A stretch of 64,000 nucleotides of DNA from Diplonema japonicum. Taxonomy: Eukaryota; Euglenozoa; Diplonemea; Diplonemida; Diplonemidae. Of this stretch, positions 29,115 to 39,182 are shown piece by piece. The stretch spans positions 437,614 through 501,613 of the forward strand of contig OZ025712.1 in the NCBI GenBank assembly GCA_964019335.1, in the 5' to 3' direction. Numbering within the stretch: the first letter of the stretch is position 1; each line of letters starts with the position of its first letter. A program made the translations under genes and the position numbers. Below the pieces are notes generated by a model that was not told the origin of the DNA, ran no database searches, and was given only the letters and a program-made list of their open reading frames with translations.

Positions 29115-30705
29115 TGAGGAAAACGGTTGATAACTTTTCAAGAGCAAAGGGGAAAAAAAAAAATCATGAAAAATTATTTTTGTGGGGGTCTGTGCCCCTC
29201 TTTTAATGGGTAGATAACGTTTTATGCAACCTTTTTTAGGGTGTTTGGCAATGTTCCAGTTACTCAGGATTAGAAACCCATTTTCATTTCTTTTTTTTAC
29301 AAACCCCAAGGGCTTCATACTGCAAACGACCAAACACCCAAAAGAGGTTACAGAAAACGTTGTTTTACCCTTTTTATAGAAGTATTCGGCAAGTGAATGC
29401 CTAGCTGGGGGGGGGGGGGGGGGGGGTAAGTTATTAAGGTTTGTAGCTAGTGATGGTAGCTCTTTTCTTTCCCCCCCCCCTTTTCATATCTCCGTAACAA
29501 GGAAAAAAAAAAAAAAAAAAGAAGAACAGAGAAATGCCCCTCCCTTTCGGAGCAGTGTTTCCCCCTTTTCCTCCCTGTCATGTGGCCACGCTTGGTCTGC
29601 CCCTCCGGTTCCTTTTCCCCCCATTTTTTTTTTTTTTTTTTTTTTTTTCATGTATAACAAACCCCGTAGCCCTTCCCGTACCCGATGTGCCAATAGATCA
29701 GAGGACAACAGGCCCACTCTTCCCTCGCTTCAGGGCCTGGCAGGAGAAGACTTTTTCTTCCTGCCTTGTTTGCGTTGGGTTCTGTTTCCCTCCCTCCCAC
29801 CTTCTCCTCCCCTTCCTTCCCAACCATAACTTATGACTCCGAACCCCCCCCCTTTTTTTTAAGATAAGTGGATATGAGCTCACTGGCAGAGGCTCCTTTC
29901 CTGTTAAGTTGTGAAGGTGTCGGAGACGTGTTATTTTTCTTTCTTTTTCTCGAGGAGGGGCACAGGGGAGTTGAACAGGGAGGGAAGAGGGGGAAAAAAA
30001 AAAAACAAGAAAAAAAAAAGAAAAAAAAAAGCTGCTCCTCTTCTTTTTTCTTTATTCGTAGTGTTTAGGGTGGAAACTTCTGTTCCATCAGGGGAAATTT
30101 AACTGTATCCGATAGGAGGGTTCGAAAAAAAAAAAAAATGGACCGTGGAAAAAAAAAAAAAGAAATAGGGGTGATGACCCCTGTGCCCTGCCCTCACGTT
30201 CTCTCATGTGTATGCAACTACTCTCATTGTATTGGTGCTTAATAAAGCGTTTCCACTTATTTGCCTTTTGTCTGTTTGGCTTAAGGTAGATCTTATAGAG
30301 GAACGTGGTTGAAGGGCCAAGAATCCCAACCTTTCCCCTCCCTTTTTTTTTCTTTTTTTTTCTTCTTCCCCTCCCCGTTCCCCCAACCCGTCTGCCCAAA
30401 CCCACCAGTTGTGTTCGTCCCTCCCCCCCCCCTTTTTTTTCCTTTCTTACGTCAAATGCATCATGTCGGTGTAGGTTGTGTATACCCCTCTTTTTTTTAT
30501 CCTTCTTTTACCCCCTCCCCCCACCACCCTTTCAGCTATGTCCTATTTTCCTTTTTTTTTTTTGTAAGTCGCTTTTATTTATTTATTTTTGAATTTTTTT
30601 TTTATTTTTATTCCCCATTTTTTTCTATTCCATACGCTTTTTTTTTTTTTTCCCCACTCCACTGAACTTTTTTTTTCCCGTTACAGGTAACAAAGAGCTG
30701 GCGAC
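29115..30705. other. Intergenic, low complexity
   Basis: About 1.6 kb with G20 (29407-29426), a C10 run, and many A and T runs. No gene is supported; ORFs here are made of Lys/Phe/Pro low-complexity sequence. Ends in a T/C tract and AG (30685-30686) that looks like the DAD1 acceptor. Confidence 0.55.
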
Positions 30706-31053
30706 ATGGCCCCCCAAGCTGACGCAAGAAGCATCTTTGTAGCGTTCAAGAAAAGCTATGACGAAAAGACTTCCCCTAGGTTGAAAATCTGTGATGCCTT
30801 TATCACGTTCTTCTTGCTGAATGCACTCCTGTTGTTCGCGTACTGTGTTTTGGTGGGATCCTTCCCTTTCAACGCCTACCTCGGTGGCCTCTTTGCCAAC
30901 CTTGGAATGCTCATCTTCACCGTGTCTCTCCGTATGCAGGCAGCACCCGCCAACACCCCCCAGTTCCAAGGCATCAGCATCGAGAACTCCTTCTGCGACT
31001 ACTCTCTCTGTGCTGTTCTCCTCCTTTTCACCTCCGTCCACTTCATGGGTTGA
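30706..31053 (+). CDS. DAD1: Oligosaccharyltransferase subunit DAD1/Ost2
   Basis: 115 residues, one exon. DAD1 is a small membrane subunit of the ER oligosaccharyltransferase needed for N-glycosylation. Seen: three hydrophobic segments, the family core YC.LVG.FPFN.(Y/F)L, and the C-terminal FQGIS.E..F.D followed by a final helix ending FMG. Length matches the family (113 in human). The acceptor AG at 30685-30686 follows a long T-rich stretch. It sits between two paralogous secreted glycoprotein-like genes, but shared function is only a suggestion. Confidence 0.95.
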   Translation: MAPQADARSIFVAFKKSYDEKTSPRLKICDAFITFFLLNALLLFAYCVLVGSFPFNAYLGGLFANLGMLIFTVSLRMQAAPANTPQFQGISIENSFCDYSLCAVLLLFTSVHFMG

Positions 31054-31419
31054 TCTCGCCGCGCGAATAATAAAAAAGAAAAAGAAAAAAAAAAAAAAAA
31101 AAAAAGAGTGTTTCCTTCTTCTCACTGTACGGTTTATTTTCTTTTAAATTTTTTTTCTTCCTTTGTTTCCACACGTTATTATAACCCCTCTTATTTTATT
31201 TTATTTTTTTTGGATTTTTTCTTTGGAGTGATTCTTTTGATTTTGAAAAAGAAAACAAATGAGAAGAATAAATAAAACACCCCCCGCCACCGCCCTCTTT
31301 TTATTTTTACCCCCCCCTTTCTCCCTGTCTTTAGGGAGTTAAGTAAGTGTTTCTTTTTTTTTTATATATTATTTCTTCTCGTTCTCCCTTATCATACACA
31401 CGCAGGGGGTGCTGGGAAG
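31054..31419. other. Intergenic, A/T-rich
   Basis: A-runs just after the DAD1 stop (up to 21 A), then T-rich sequence; AG at 31404-31405 precedes the next start. No gene seen. Confidence 0.5.
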
Positions 31420-33166
31420 ATGAAGAGCTTAGCATTGCTGATTGCCATTTCCGGGCTTGTTGCGGGCAACGCGCCCCAGCCCCACCGTAGTAGCCGCTAC
31501 ACGTACACGGCCACTCACACTGCAGATGCGACCTTGTACCATTACATGGGCGCAGGCAGGCAGGGCGATGTGAACCTTGTCACGGTCACGACTGGCTGTG
31601 CCACGGTCGCTGTGCGCATGGCGTACGCCGAGGTGGGCAACGCGACGTTGTGCGCCGACACGACCAACAGCCGCTGCACCTGCCTGACCCCGACCACTGG
31701 CACATGTCAGAACGTGGTGACCGGCACCCTCGTGTCGAGTGCCAACCTTGTCGCTGGCACGCACATGCAATTCAACTCGCACGGCAAGTCCGAGTACGGG
31801 TTCTTCATGGTGGTCGCCGTCTCCGGTTTCACCACCACCTGTACCACTGCTGCTGTCACTGTCACCGCCGATGCTGGTGTGCGGGCTATCGACAGGGCAT
31901 ACTGCGTGAGGGAGATCGACAGCATGCACGAGAAGCAGAGCGGGGGCGCACTGTCCTACTTCAACCAGGACGCGGCCATGCCCTTCCACACCGGGAAGAG
32001 GTACGAGATTTCCACCAGGACTGCGTCGTCTGCATCCAGCGAGGTATGCTCCACACAGTACACCACACCACACACAGACTACCGTCACTGCCGTCCCCAA
32101 CGTGATCTATTACAACCTTGGAGCGTCCCCTCAGGTCGAGGTGGAGTGCCTTCACGTGCACATCACCCCCACCCAGTCTACTATTCCTGCTGGCTGTGAG
32201 GGCACGCAGCTGCTCCCCGTCAACACTCAGGTACAACACACAACACACAACACGCCCACAGCCTTCTACTGACTCCGTCACCGTGTCTCTTGTGGGCCTC
32301 GCTGACTGCAATGCGTTCAGCAGGCAGGTCCCTGCGCCCTCTGACACTTGCTGCGGCTCGAACATGACTACCTGCCTTGCGGGGGTCCAGCTTGGGGTAT
32401 GCAAAGAAAACGGTCATAATACTTGTATAGAACTGCATTTGGGTTGACGAGGACGAACTCTGCTTCCCCACCTGGAGCATGCACAGCACTAGCTTGGACG
32501 CTGCTGTCGGTGCTGACGGCACCTATGTCTTTGCCTCAAACCAGGTATGCGGATGATGGTGGCCACAACACGATGCAGGTGCACGGCCCGCAGTCGTCCT
32601 ACGTGAACAACGACAACTCCCTTTCGTCATGGACGATGGGCAACTGGAACAGGAGGTGGTACCTCACCATTACTAACCAGTATGCAGCACATCGCACACA
32701 CACACACACACAGGCTGACTGCCACGTCATCCGCAACAACATGTGACCTGACTGTCTCGACGTCCTTCCAGAGCACCACGACAGGTGGGCAGTGCGAGCC
32801 CTCCAGCAGGGTATGAAACTAAGTGCAGCACATCACCACTTTTCACAGTTGCAGTGCGACAACACGATGAACGACTGCATGGCAGGGCAGATTGAGACTA
32901 CCCCTAGGTACTGGAAGCAGTACGAGGCCACCAGCACTGACAACTTCACTACGACCGTTGGTGGCAATGACCAGTACAAGACCTGCAACTGCCTGAAGCA
33001 GAAGGAAGTGTGCTACCGCAAGGGCGGTTGCATCAGCACCAAGAGGTACCAGCTGGTCCTCCAGAACTGCCTTGACCAGGGCTGTGGGGACTACTGCAAC
33101 AGCGGTGCGGGGCTGGTGGCGTCGCTTGCGATGACCATCTTCGCTGTCCTGGCAGTGATGCTGTGA
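31420..33166 (+). CDS. Secreted, probably GPI-anchored Cys-rich surface protein, copy B
   Basis: Seven exons: 31420-32043, 32078-32230, 32262-32396, 32431-32544, 32579-32679, 32714-32810 and 32849-33166, introns 31-38 nt (one with donor GTACAA, one with acceptor TATAG). About 513 residues: signal peptide (1-16), Thr/Cys-rich ectodomain, Cys-rich CNCLKQKEVCYRKGGC segment and a hydrophobic GPI-type tail. It is the paralogue of 27462-29114, but intron positions differ: several introns interrupt the part that is a single 172-codon exon in copy A, while the first 208 codons are one exon here. The 3' exon is almost identical to copy A. Confidence 0.85.
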
Positions 33167-33196
33167 TAGCATGCATGAATGTTTAAAAATAGTTAA

Positions 33197-33834
33197 CCAT
33201 CTACCAACGAGCGTCTTTATAGAGACGATTTGAAAAAAAATCTTTTGCGCAAAGGGCTTTCAATGCAATACAGCCCGGACACTTCTCGCATCCGGGGTCC
33301 TGCGCGGAAAATATAAAAAATATAAACTAAATGCTGCCCTAACTTTGCAAGAAAATGAAAAAATATAAAAAAACACCAGCCCAAATTTACCCTTAAAAAT
33401 CACTTCAAAAAAGGGCACCCAGAAAGAGGCCGGAAGAGGACATTATGAGTGATGATAACACTGATGGCTCATCCCTATTATGCAATTTTGATACGAACAG
33501 TGATTCTGATTCGAATTCGACCGATTCCGAGTCACAGCAGGGTGATTAGACGGCAAAGCCGGAGCAGTTGGAAGGCATCCGCAAACCCGACTATTCTGGG
33601 AAATCTGTGTTTCCACAGCGAAACAAACAAGCGTGCTGACTTCTACCTATCGCAAAGGCCTCCCGGAGATCACGGATGCCCCAAAGAAGCGAGGCCGCAA
33701 GCCCAAGGATGCGCACCTTGTGGAGACACCCAGTTCCACCAGCACGTAACCCCCGGCGTTGCGCTAGAATAGTTTTTTTTGAAGTTTTGAAAATTTACCC
33801 CCCTGGTGGGCAAAAATGGTCCGTTGGTAGATGG
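33197..33834. mobile_element. Short piggyBac-like element (638 bp, TTAA target duplication)
   Basis: Perfect 13-bp terminal inverted repeats, CCATCTACCAACG at 33197-33209 and its reverse complement at 33822-33834, flanked on both sides by TTAA (33193-33196, 33835-33838). TTAA target duplication and 13-bp ends are hallmarks of piggyBac. The inside has only scraps of coding sequence: a 34-codon acidic Ser/Asp-rich ORF from 33445, similar in style to transposase N-termini, and near 33650-33750 a basic segment KKRGRKPK like an AT-hook. No catalytic domain, so non-autonomous. It inserted about 30 bp after the stop of copy B. Confidence 0.8.
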
Positions 33835-33838
33835 TTAA

Positions 33839-35308
33839 AAAGTGAAAATAAAAAGGAGACGATCTGTGTTGCGGTCGCCATATAGGGATAGATTTTGGTG
33901 AGTGTGCTTTATAGTATGGCTTGCTACGGTTGGTGAGGTAACAAGCAATCATCATTAGTGAGGACGCAGGAAGACGGAGGAAGGAAAAAAAAGGAAAGTG
34001 GTTTTTTTTTCTTTCTTTTTTTTTTTTTTTTTTTTTTGATATGGTGCCCCCACCCCATCCCGCATTCCCCGCCTCATCCCCTTTGTAACTAGTGTGGAAA
34101 AAGTACATAAAAAGTGAAGAAGAAAAAAAAAAAAGAAAACCGATGAAGAAAAAAAGAGTTGTTAAATCCCAAGAGGGTTTTTCTCCCCACCAGCACCTAC
34201 CCTTTTTCCACACTCCCCCCCTTTTTTTCCCCGAAAAAAAAAAAAAGAAAAAAAAAAAAAAAAAGACATAGAAAGACTGAATACTCGCAGGGCCTTACCT
34301 GCGAATATTCGTGTCTTACCCACCCTCTGTTCCCTTCTTCCCTTTTCTCTTTTCCCTTTTTTGGGCGCTGAACGCGCATACGGCATCGGGCAGAGGCAGA
34401 GCCGTCCCGTGGTCCCTGATCCCTTCCTGTAAGATTATTATATTCTAGGCCCCCCTAGATGTACCACTTCCCCCCCCCCTTTTTTTTACTTTCCGGTAGC
34501 TTAACAACTTTAATTTTTTGTCCTCTTTTTCATTTTTTTTTCCTTCTGATTTTACGACCCAACCCGTTTCCGCCTTTTTGGAGGGGCGGAAAAAAAAAAA
34601 GAGAACTCTTCCTTCCGCCTCCCTTTTCCCCCCTGTGACTCATTTTTTTTGTTTCCTTTTTCTTTTCCCATTTCTGTCAGTTTTTCTCATGCACTTTTTT
34701 CCCTGTGCTTTTCTTCAAAAGTTTCTTTTTTTTTTTTCTCTTCTCTCTCTTCTTTTTTTCTTTTCTTTTTTTCTCGGAAGGAACCCCCCTTTTTTTTACA
34801 ATTTAAAATGAACAGGAAGAACAAGAAATCAATTAATAAAGCAGGCCCTCCTTGCTGCAAATGTTGGCATGTTCTACCCCCTTTTATTTTCTTATTTCAT
34901 TGCCGTGCACGTTGCTCTTTTTTTTTTCCTTTCCCCCTCCATTATTTTATCCGACACCTCAAAACCCAACCCAGCAACAGACGGCAAAAAGGAGAAAAGA
35001 GGAAAAGAAGGGACGGGAAAGGAACATGATCACAGTGTAAGGAACACAACTTAAAATTTTTATTCCCTAAGAAAAGTGCCCACACCAACCCCCATAACTG
35101 TTCTTCCTTCTGGGCAGCCCTACATGCCCTACGCACTCATCACAACTTGTGCACTGCTTATTTACTAATATACGTACATTTCCCCCACCCTTTGTTCTCT
35201 TTATTTCTTGTTTTTTTTTTCTTCTTTTGTCTTCTGTGCTTCTTACTTTATATGCCTGTATTACCTTGCTGTTTCTGTCCCTGTTTAACTTACACACTCC
35301 AGTGCAGC
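33839..35308. other. Intergenic, low complexity
   Basis: About 1.5 kb of A, T and pyrimidine runs (T runs near 34015-34037, A runs near 34120-34265). No gene is supported. An acceptor-like CCAG at 35299-35302 precedes the next start. Confidence 0.5.
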
Positions 35309-35557
35309 ATGGAGGGTGCGGGCAGCATCACCGACATGCTCGCCACGCACACCACACTGCTAGCAGAGGCACACAAGATTGCCGCCTATGACGATAGTTC
35401 CGAGGAGGACCTCAGCGGGAGGGGTCAGCGGTTGGTAGTAGAGCTTAGTAGAGAGCTGGAGAAAGTCACATCCGAGGACAGAGCGAAGGCCCTTGACGCG
35501 TACGCTTCACTGCAGAACAAAATAGACTCCATATCTAGAAAACATGGAGTGCTCTAG
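35309..35557 (+). CDS. Small coiled-coil protein of unknown function
   Basis: 82 residues from ATG 35309. Mostly helical, acidic, with a heptad-like pattern from residue 40 to the end (RLVVELSRELEKV... ASLQNKIDSI). Such proteins are often subunits of larger complexes (for example BLOC, Mediator or kinetochore-type), but no family is recognised. A longer upstream frame is low-complexity and would be removed by the acceptor near 35302. The next gene's acceptor is 65 nt after the stop. Confidence 0.6.
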   Translation: MEGAGSITDMLATHTTLLAEAHKIAAYDDSSEEDLSGRGQRLVVELSRELEKVTSEDRAKALDAYASLQNKIDSISRKHGVL

Positions 35558-35630
35558 TTACACAGTGTTCCCACTGCCTTAGTATACATACCGTTACACC
35601 CGTCTTTATAGTCACCCCACAGGCATAACT

Positions 35631-36875
35631 ATGTTGCGTGTTGCTCTTCTATCTGCTCTCGTGGGGCTGGGTGCTGCTCAGCAGCCATACTCGACATACA
35701 TGACACACTTCGGACACTCAATCAAGAACGGTCAGATCAAGGGTGGTGAGGTTATCACTGTCTTTGAGCACACCTGTGTCAAGGCACCCTGTGCAGTGAC
35801 GCAGATTCACGTGCCCTCCATTTACCCCGGGTCGGGGCAGCCGTGGAACTGGGAGAATGGTATCCTCACTTTCACGATCGACGGTGAAGTTCTTAAATTG
35901 ACGCTGCTTGAGCTGGCGATGGAGGGTTCCGACGGTGCTAAGGGCAGGAACGCTGCCGATGGTTCGCCTTGGGGCATCTCCATGTTCGGGAAAACCGCGA
36001 AGTCCGGTGCTGTGTACTCCACCCTGAGGATCCCCTTCCAGAAGACCCTGAAGGTTACGATCGAGATGGCGCCCGAGGCCCAGGGTAACGGTGTGTTCTG
36101 GATCATCATCAGAGGTGTCGAGGCTTACAGGGTCACCTTGGGTGACATCGTCCTGCCGGCCTCCACTAGGCTGAGGATCTCGAAGTTCGGACCGCAGAAG
36201 GTTACTCCGTACCAGCTTATCAATCTCGCGAACTTCACTTCCAGCGGCGCCCTCCTCACCGTAGTGTTCAGTGCCGAGAGCAGTGACTACACGTACTTGG
36301 AGGCATGCATGAGGCTGGTCGACCCGGCAGGGGGCGTCAGCTTCTTGTCGAGTGGTGCTGAGGATTACTTTTTATCTGCCTCGTACTTCGATGAGGGCAT
36401 GTTCAAAACTGAGAACAGTGGGCTGACTTTCTTCGACGGCAGGGGGTCTGTATCTGCTTACAAGGTGCACACCAGGGACTTCGTGCCTGTGCAGGGAGGT
36501 GGAAGCCTGGTATTCAGGGTAGGTGAACTTACATCAGGGTGCGGGAACATGACTTCGTGCCCCAATGTGTTCTGTCCCAAGGGTGAGCAAGTCACACTCG
36601 AGGAGCCTAAAACCAACGTCAAGATGTCCAACAACATCACCTACACCACAATGGTGCTGTACTACGAGTGGGATGTGGACGGCGATGTGGAGACTCCTCT
36701 TGAGACCCTCTTCCTCAGTGTGGATAATGGCTACCTCACTGCTAAGCAGGCCCATGCCGTTAGCTCGAAGCCCGAGGCCGTTAAGACCATTTTGGACGTG
36801 TGCGGGAAGGCTTGCTTCCAGCAGAAAGATGACAAGAAGTCACACCTTGCAGCACTCATGCTGAAGGACCTTTGA
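35631..36875 (+). CDS. Secreted DUF2961/GH172-like protein
   Basis: 414 residues, one exon, signal peptide about 1-16. The segment FLSSGAEDYFLSASYF, followed by a hydrophobic-Gly stretch, S.YKVHTRDFVP and a final beta segment, fits the DUF2961/GH172 family (bacterial members are difructose-anhydride or arabinofuranose hydrolases); the E-D in EDYF is the conserved catalytic-site motif. An N-terminal strand FTIDGEVL also fits. The last 90 residues (with CGNMTSCPNVFC) are extra. It probably acts on extracellular glycans; the family is mostly bacterial, so transfer is possible. AG at 35621-35622. Confidence 0.65.
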   Translation: MLRVALLSALVGLGAAQQPYSTYMTHFGHSIKNGQIKGGEVITVFEHTCVKAPCAVTQIHVPSIYPGSGQPWNWENGILTFTIDGEVLKLTLLELAMEGSDGAKGRNAADGSPWGISMFGKTAKSGAVYSTLRIPFQKTLKVTIEMAPEAQGNGVFWIIIRGVEAYRVTLGDIVLPASTRLRISKFGPQKVTPYQLINLANFTSSGALLTVVFSAESSDYTYLEACMRLVDPAGGVSFLSSGAEDYFLSASYFDEGMFKTENSGLTFFDGRGSVSAYKVHTRDFVPVQGGGSLVFRVGELTSGCGNMTSCPNVFCPKGEQVTLEEPKTNVKMSNNITYTTMVLYYEWDVDGDVETPLETLFLSVDNGYLTAKQAHAVSSKPEAVKTILDVCGKACFQQKDDKKSHLAALMLKDL

Positions 36876-37228
36876 GCTGCTTCTTGTAGCAAGTAGTTAA
36901 GGCTGACTAGTGCTCGTAATGTCTTTTTTATGCGTTGACTTCTTGCCCCTCTGAACACATCGCCCGTTGCGAAATTATAAAGCACTAATCTTTTGTGAAA
37001 CACAACCCCTTCGCTAAGTTATGCTTTAAGTTCAGACCACGAACCCCTCCTCCGCATGGCTTCACGAAGAATCGGGACGGCGACTACGCGGCACATCGGT
37101 GTCAGCACTGTCCCTTCTGATCCTACTTGTGATGGTCATGCCTCTCCCCCCTAGCTAACGTGCTCCAATGTTTCGTATTATTTTTTTCGTTGTTTCTATT
37201 TCAAGCAATACCACACCAGCCACGCGAC
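36876..37228. other. Intergenic
   Basis: No supported gene. A T-rich stretch (37178-37203) then AG at 37218-37219 forms the likely acceptor of the next gene. A 32-codon ORF at about 37055 was considered and rejected. Confidence 0.5.
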
Positions 37229-38152
37229 ATGTCTACCCGCATGAATAACGCAGTCCCTGCTGTGGACTCTACTGCTGTATTCAGGGATGATCTAATGAAG
37301 GGCAAGGTTCTGCTTGTCACTGGTGGCGGGAGCGGCATTGGGCTGGGCATCTGCAAAACCTTCGCCAAGCACGGTGCAATGGTAGCCATCAGCGGCAGGA
37401 CAGAAAGCAAGCTTGTGAAGGCTGCCAACGAGATCCGCGCGGCTGGTGCTGAAGACGTGCTGTACGTGAGAGGTGACGTGAGGGACAGCGCCATGTGCGA
37501 CGAGGTGTGCAAAGCTGTGGGTGACAAGTGGGGCCGCATTGATGTTCTTGTGAACTGTGCTGCTGGGAACTTCATGTCCCTCGCTGAGGACCTCTCGGCG
37601 AAGGCATTCCAGACTGTGATCGACATCGACCTCAGAGGGACCTTCAACATGAGCAAGGCGGCTCTCCCATGGCTGTCTCAAGCCAAGAATGGCAGCTGCG
37701 TCATCAACATCTCGGCCACGCTGCAGTACACGGCCATGCCCTTCCAGGCACACGCTGCCTCCGCAAAGGCGGGTATCGATGTGCTCACCAACACATTCGG
37801 GACTGAGTGGGCAGAGTACGGTGTTCGCTGTGTGGGCATTGCGCCAGGCCCCGTGTCCGGCACAGAAGGGGGACCCACTGGGCGTGTCTTCAGCACGCTT
37901 GGCCTCACTTCCTCAAACAACGTCCGCTCCGTGTGCCCTGTGGGACGCTTTGGGGAAGTTCGCGATATTGCTAATGCCGCGCTCTTCCTTGCCTCCCCTG
38001 CGGCCTCTTGGATCACCTCTGAAACGCTTGTTGTGGACGGTGCCAATTGGCATTGCACCAGCGCAGCACCCATGGTTGTAAACAAGGGTGCTATCCGTAC
38101 AGAGCTTCTGAAACAGAAAGAAGCACACAAGTCCAAGAAGGCGAAACTGTAA
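37229..38152 (+). CDS. DECR2: Peroxisomal 2,4-dienoyl-CoA reductase (DECR2-like)
   Basis: 307 residues, one exon. Short-chain dehydrogenase with the NADP(H) loop GGGSGIG at about residues 31-37, NCAAGNF (the DECR-type NAG motif), SATL in the catalytic strand, HAASAKAG with the conserved lysine, and APGP.SGTEG, all as in DECR2. The last three residues are AKL, a peroxisomal targeting signal of type 1, also the ending of human DECR2. It reduces dienoyl-CoA esters during breakdown of unsaturated fatty acids. Its presence suggests that this organism has peroxisomes or glycosomes. The upstream ATG at 37160 belongs to the T-rich leader region. Confidence 0.88.
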   Translation: MSTRMNNAVPAVDSTAVFRDDLMKGKVLLVTGGGSGIGLGICKTFAKHGAMVAISGRTESKLVKAANEIRAAGAEDVLYVRGDVRDSAMCDEVCKAVGDKWGRIDVLVNCAAGNFMSLAEDLSAKAFQTVIDIDLRGTFNMSKAALPWLSQAKNGSCVINISATLQYTAMPFQAHAASAKAGIDVLTNTFGTEWAEYGVRCVGIAPGPVSGTEGGPTGRVFSTLGLTSSNNVRSVCPVGRFGEVRDIANAALFLASPAASWITSETLVVDGANWHCTSAAPMVVNKGAIRTELLKQKEAHKSKKAKL

Positions 38153-38334
38153 GACAGCCGTTGCATCTTTGTTCATGAGCGTGGCGTTGAAAATTTTGAT
38201 TGTCTCTTTTGTTTCACCTCTACCTACATATATACTTGTCTTTTTTCCAACCTTTTTCTTCTTTTTTTTTTTCGGCCAATACCTTCGGTTTATTGATATT
38301 TTCGCTGCGACATTTTGATGCCATGCAGGTCCTC

Positions 38335-39108
38335 ATGGAAGATGTGCCCGGGAATTTGGAGATTCCAAGTGGGCTTGCAAAAACCAAGAAAAGTACGGTC
38401 TCCTTCCATGGTATAGAAGAGGACACAAGTGATGTGGTGCCTGAAAACGTATTGAGCGAACTGCTGAAGAAATCCGTATTTAATAGTGACCCAGATGAAA
38501 AGGCGAAGGGTAAGAAAAGGAAAAATAAGAACATGAAGGAGTTGCTGCCCGACTTAGCAAGACAGAAAACGGCGAAGTGGGACTACGACCTGCGACTCCC
38601 CACATCACTTGGCTCGTTGCCGTGCGGCGACCACTTCTATGAGTTCGGGGATGTCACCCACAACTGGTTCCTGAACGTCTCCCTCAGCGATGACAAGCAC
38701 TACGTGGGAGTATACCTCCACAGCAACAACGAGCGGCTGGCTACGTGCGTTTTCAAAGTCGGCAATTATACAGCCTCGCTCCACCCCGATGGGAGGACCA
38801 TTTCGTCCCATCCAGACAAGGGGTGGGGCATTCTCTTCCCTTTCCGCAAAGTACAAGATGTCTTTCGAATCTTCCTCACACCCACTGACATAACCGAAGA
38901 GCTCCTTTCCAGGACAAACAAACGTACCAGTGTGTGGTCCACGACTGATATACAACTGAAAGACACACCCAGTACTTCAAGAAAATCAAGCTTCAACCCT
39001 GGAGCAAAACAACTGAAAGACACACCCGGTAGTTCAAGAAAGTCAAGTTTCAACCCCGGAGCAAGGAGTCGTAACTCCTCCCGCCACTCAGCACTGATCC
39101 CGTTGTGA
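38335..39108 (+). CDS. MATH/TRAF-like domain protein with C-terminal repeats
   Basis: 257 residues. Residues about 75-190 have a beta-sandwich pattern with W and G spacing reminiscent of MATH domains (HNWFLNVSLSDDKHYVGVYL, then F.VGNYT and GWG..FPF); I rate the fold call as moderate. The C-terminus carries two near-identical 19-residue repeats (QLKDTPSTSRKSSFNPGA...) rich in Ser, Thr and Lys. The start follows AG at 38327-38328; the ATG at 38323 overlaps that acceptor. Confidence 0.55.
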   Translation: MEDVPGNLEIPSGLAKTKKSTVSFHGIEEDTSDVVPENVLSELLKKSVFNSDPDEKAKGKKRKNKNMKELLPDLARQKTAKWDYDLRLPTSLGSLPCGDHFYEFGDVTHNWFLNVSLSDDKHYVGVYLHSNNERLATCVFKVGNYTASLHPDGRTISSHPDKGWGILFPFRKVQDVFRIFLTPTDITEELLSRTNKRTSVWSTTDIQLKDTPSTSRKSSFNPGAKQLKDTPGSSRKSSFNPGARSRNSSRHSALIPL

Positions 39109-39182
39109 AATCAACTATCTTAGTTACACTTCCGAATTACAGAACCCTTCGTTTTTTCCTTGCTCTTCAACATGCACCACAG

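Noticed and set aside
30305-30665. Phe/Pro-rich ORFs in T/C-rich DNA
   Set aside because: Low-complexity pyrimidine sequence without codon structure; likely processing signals upstream of DAD1.
37055-37155. 32-codon ORF with a hydrophobic frame beside it
   Set aside because: Too short, no intron, no clear acceptor, and the hydrophobic frame has no start codon.
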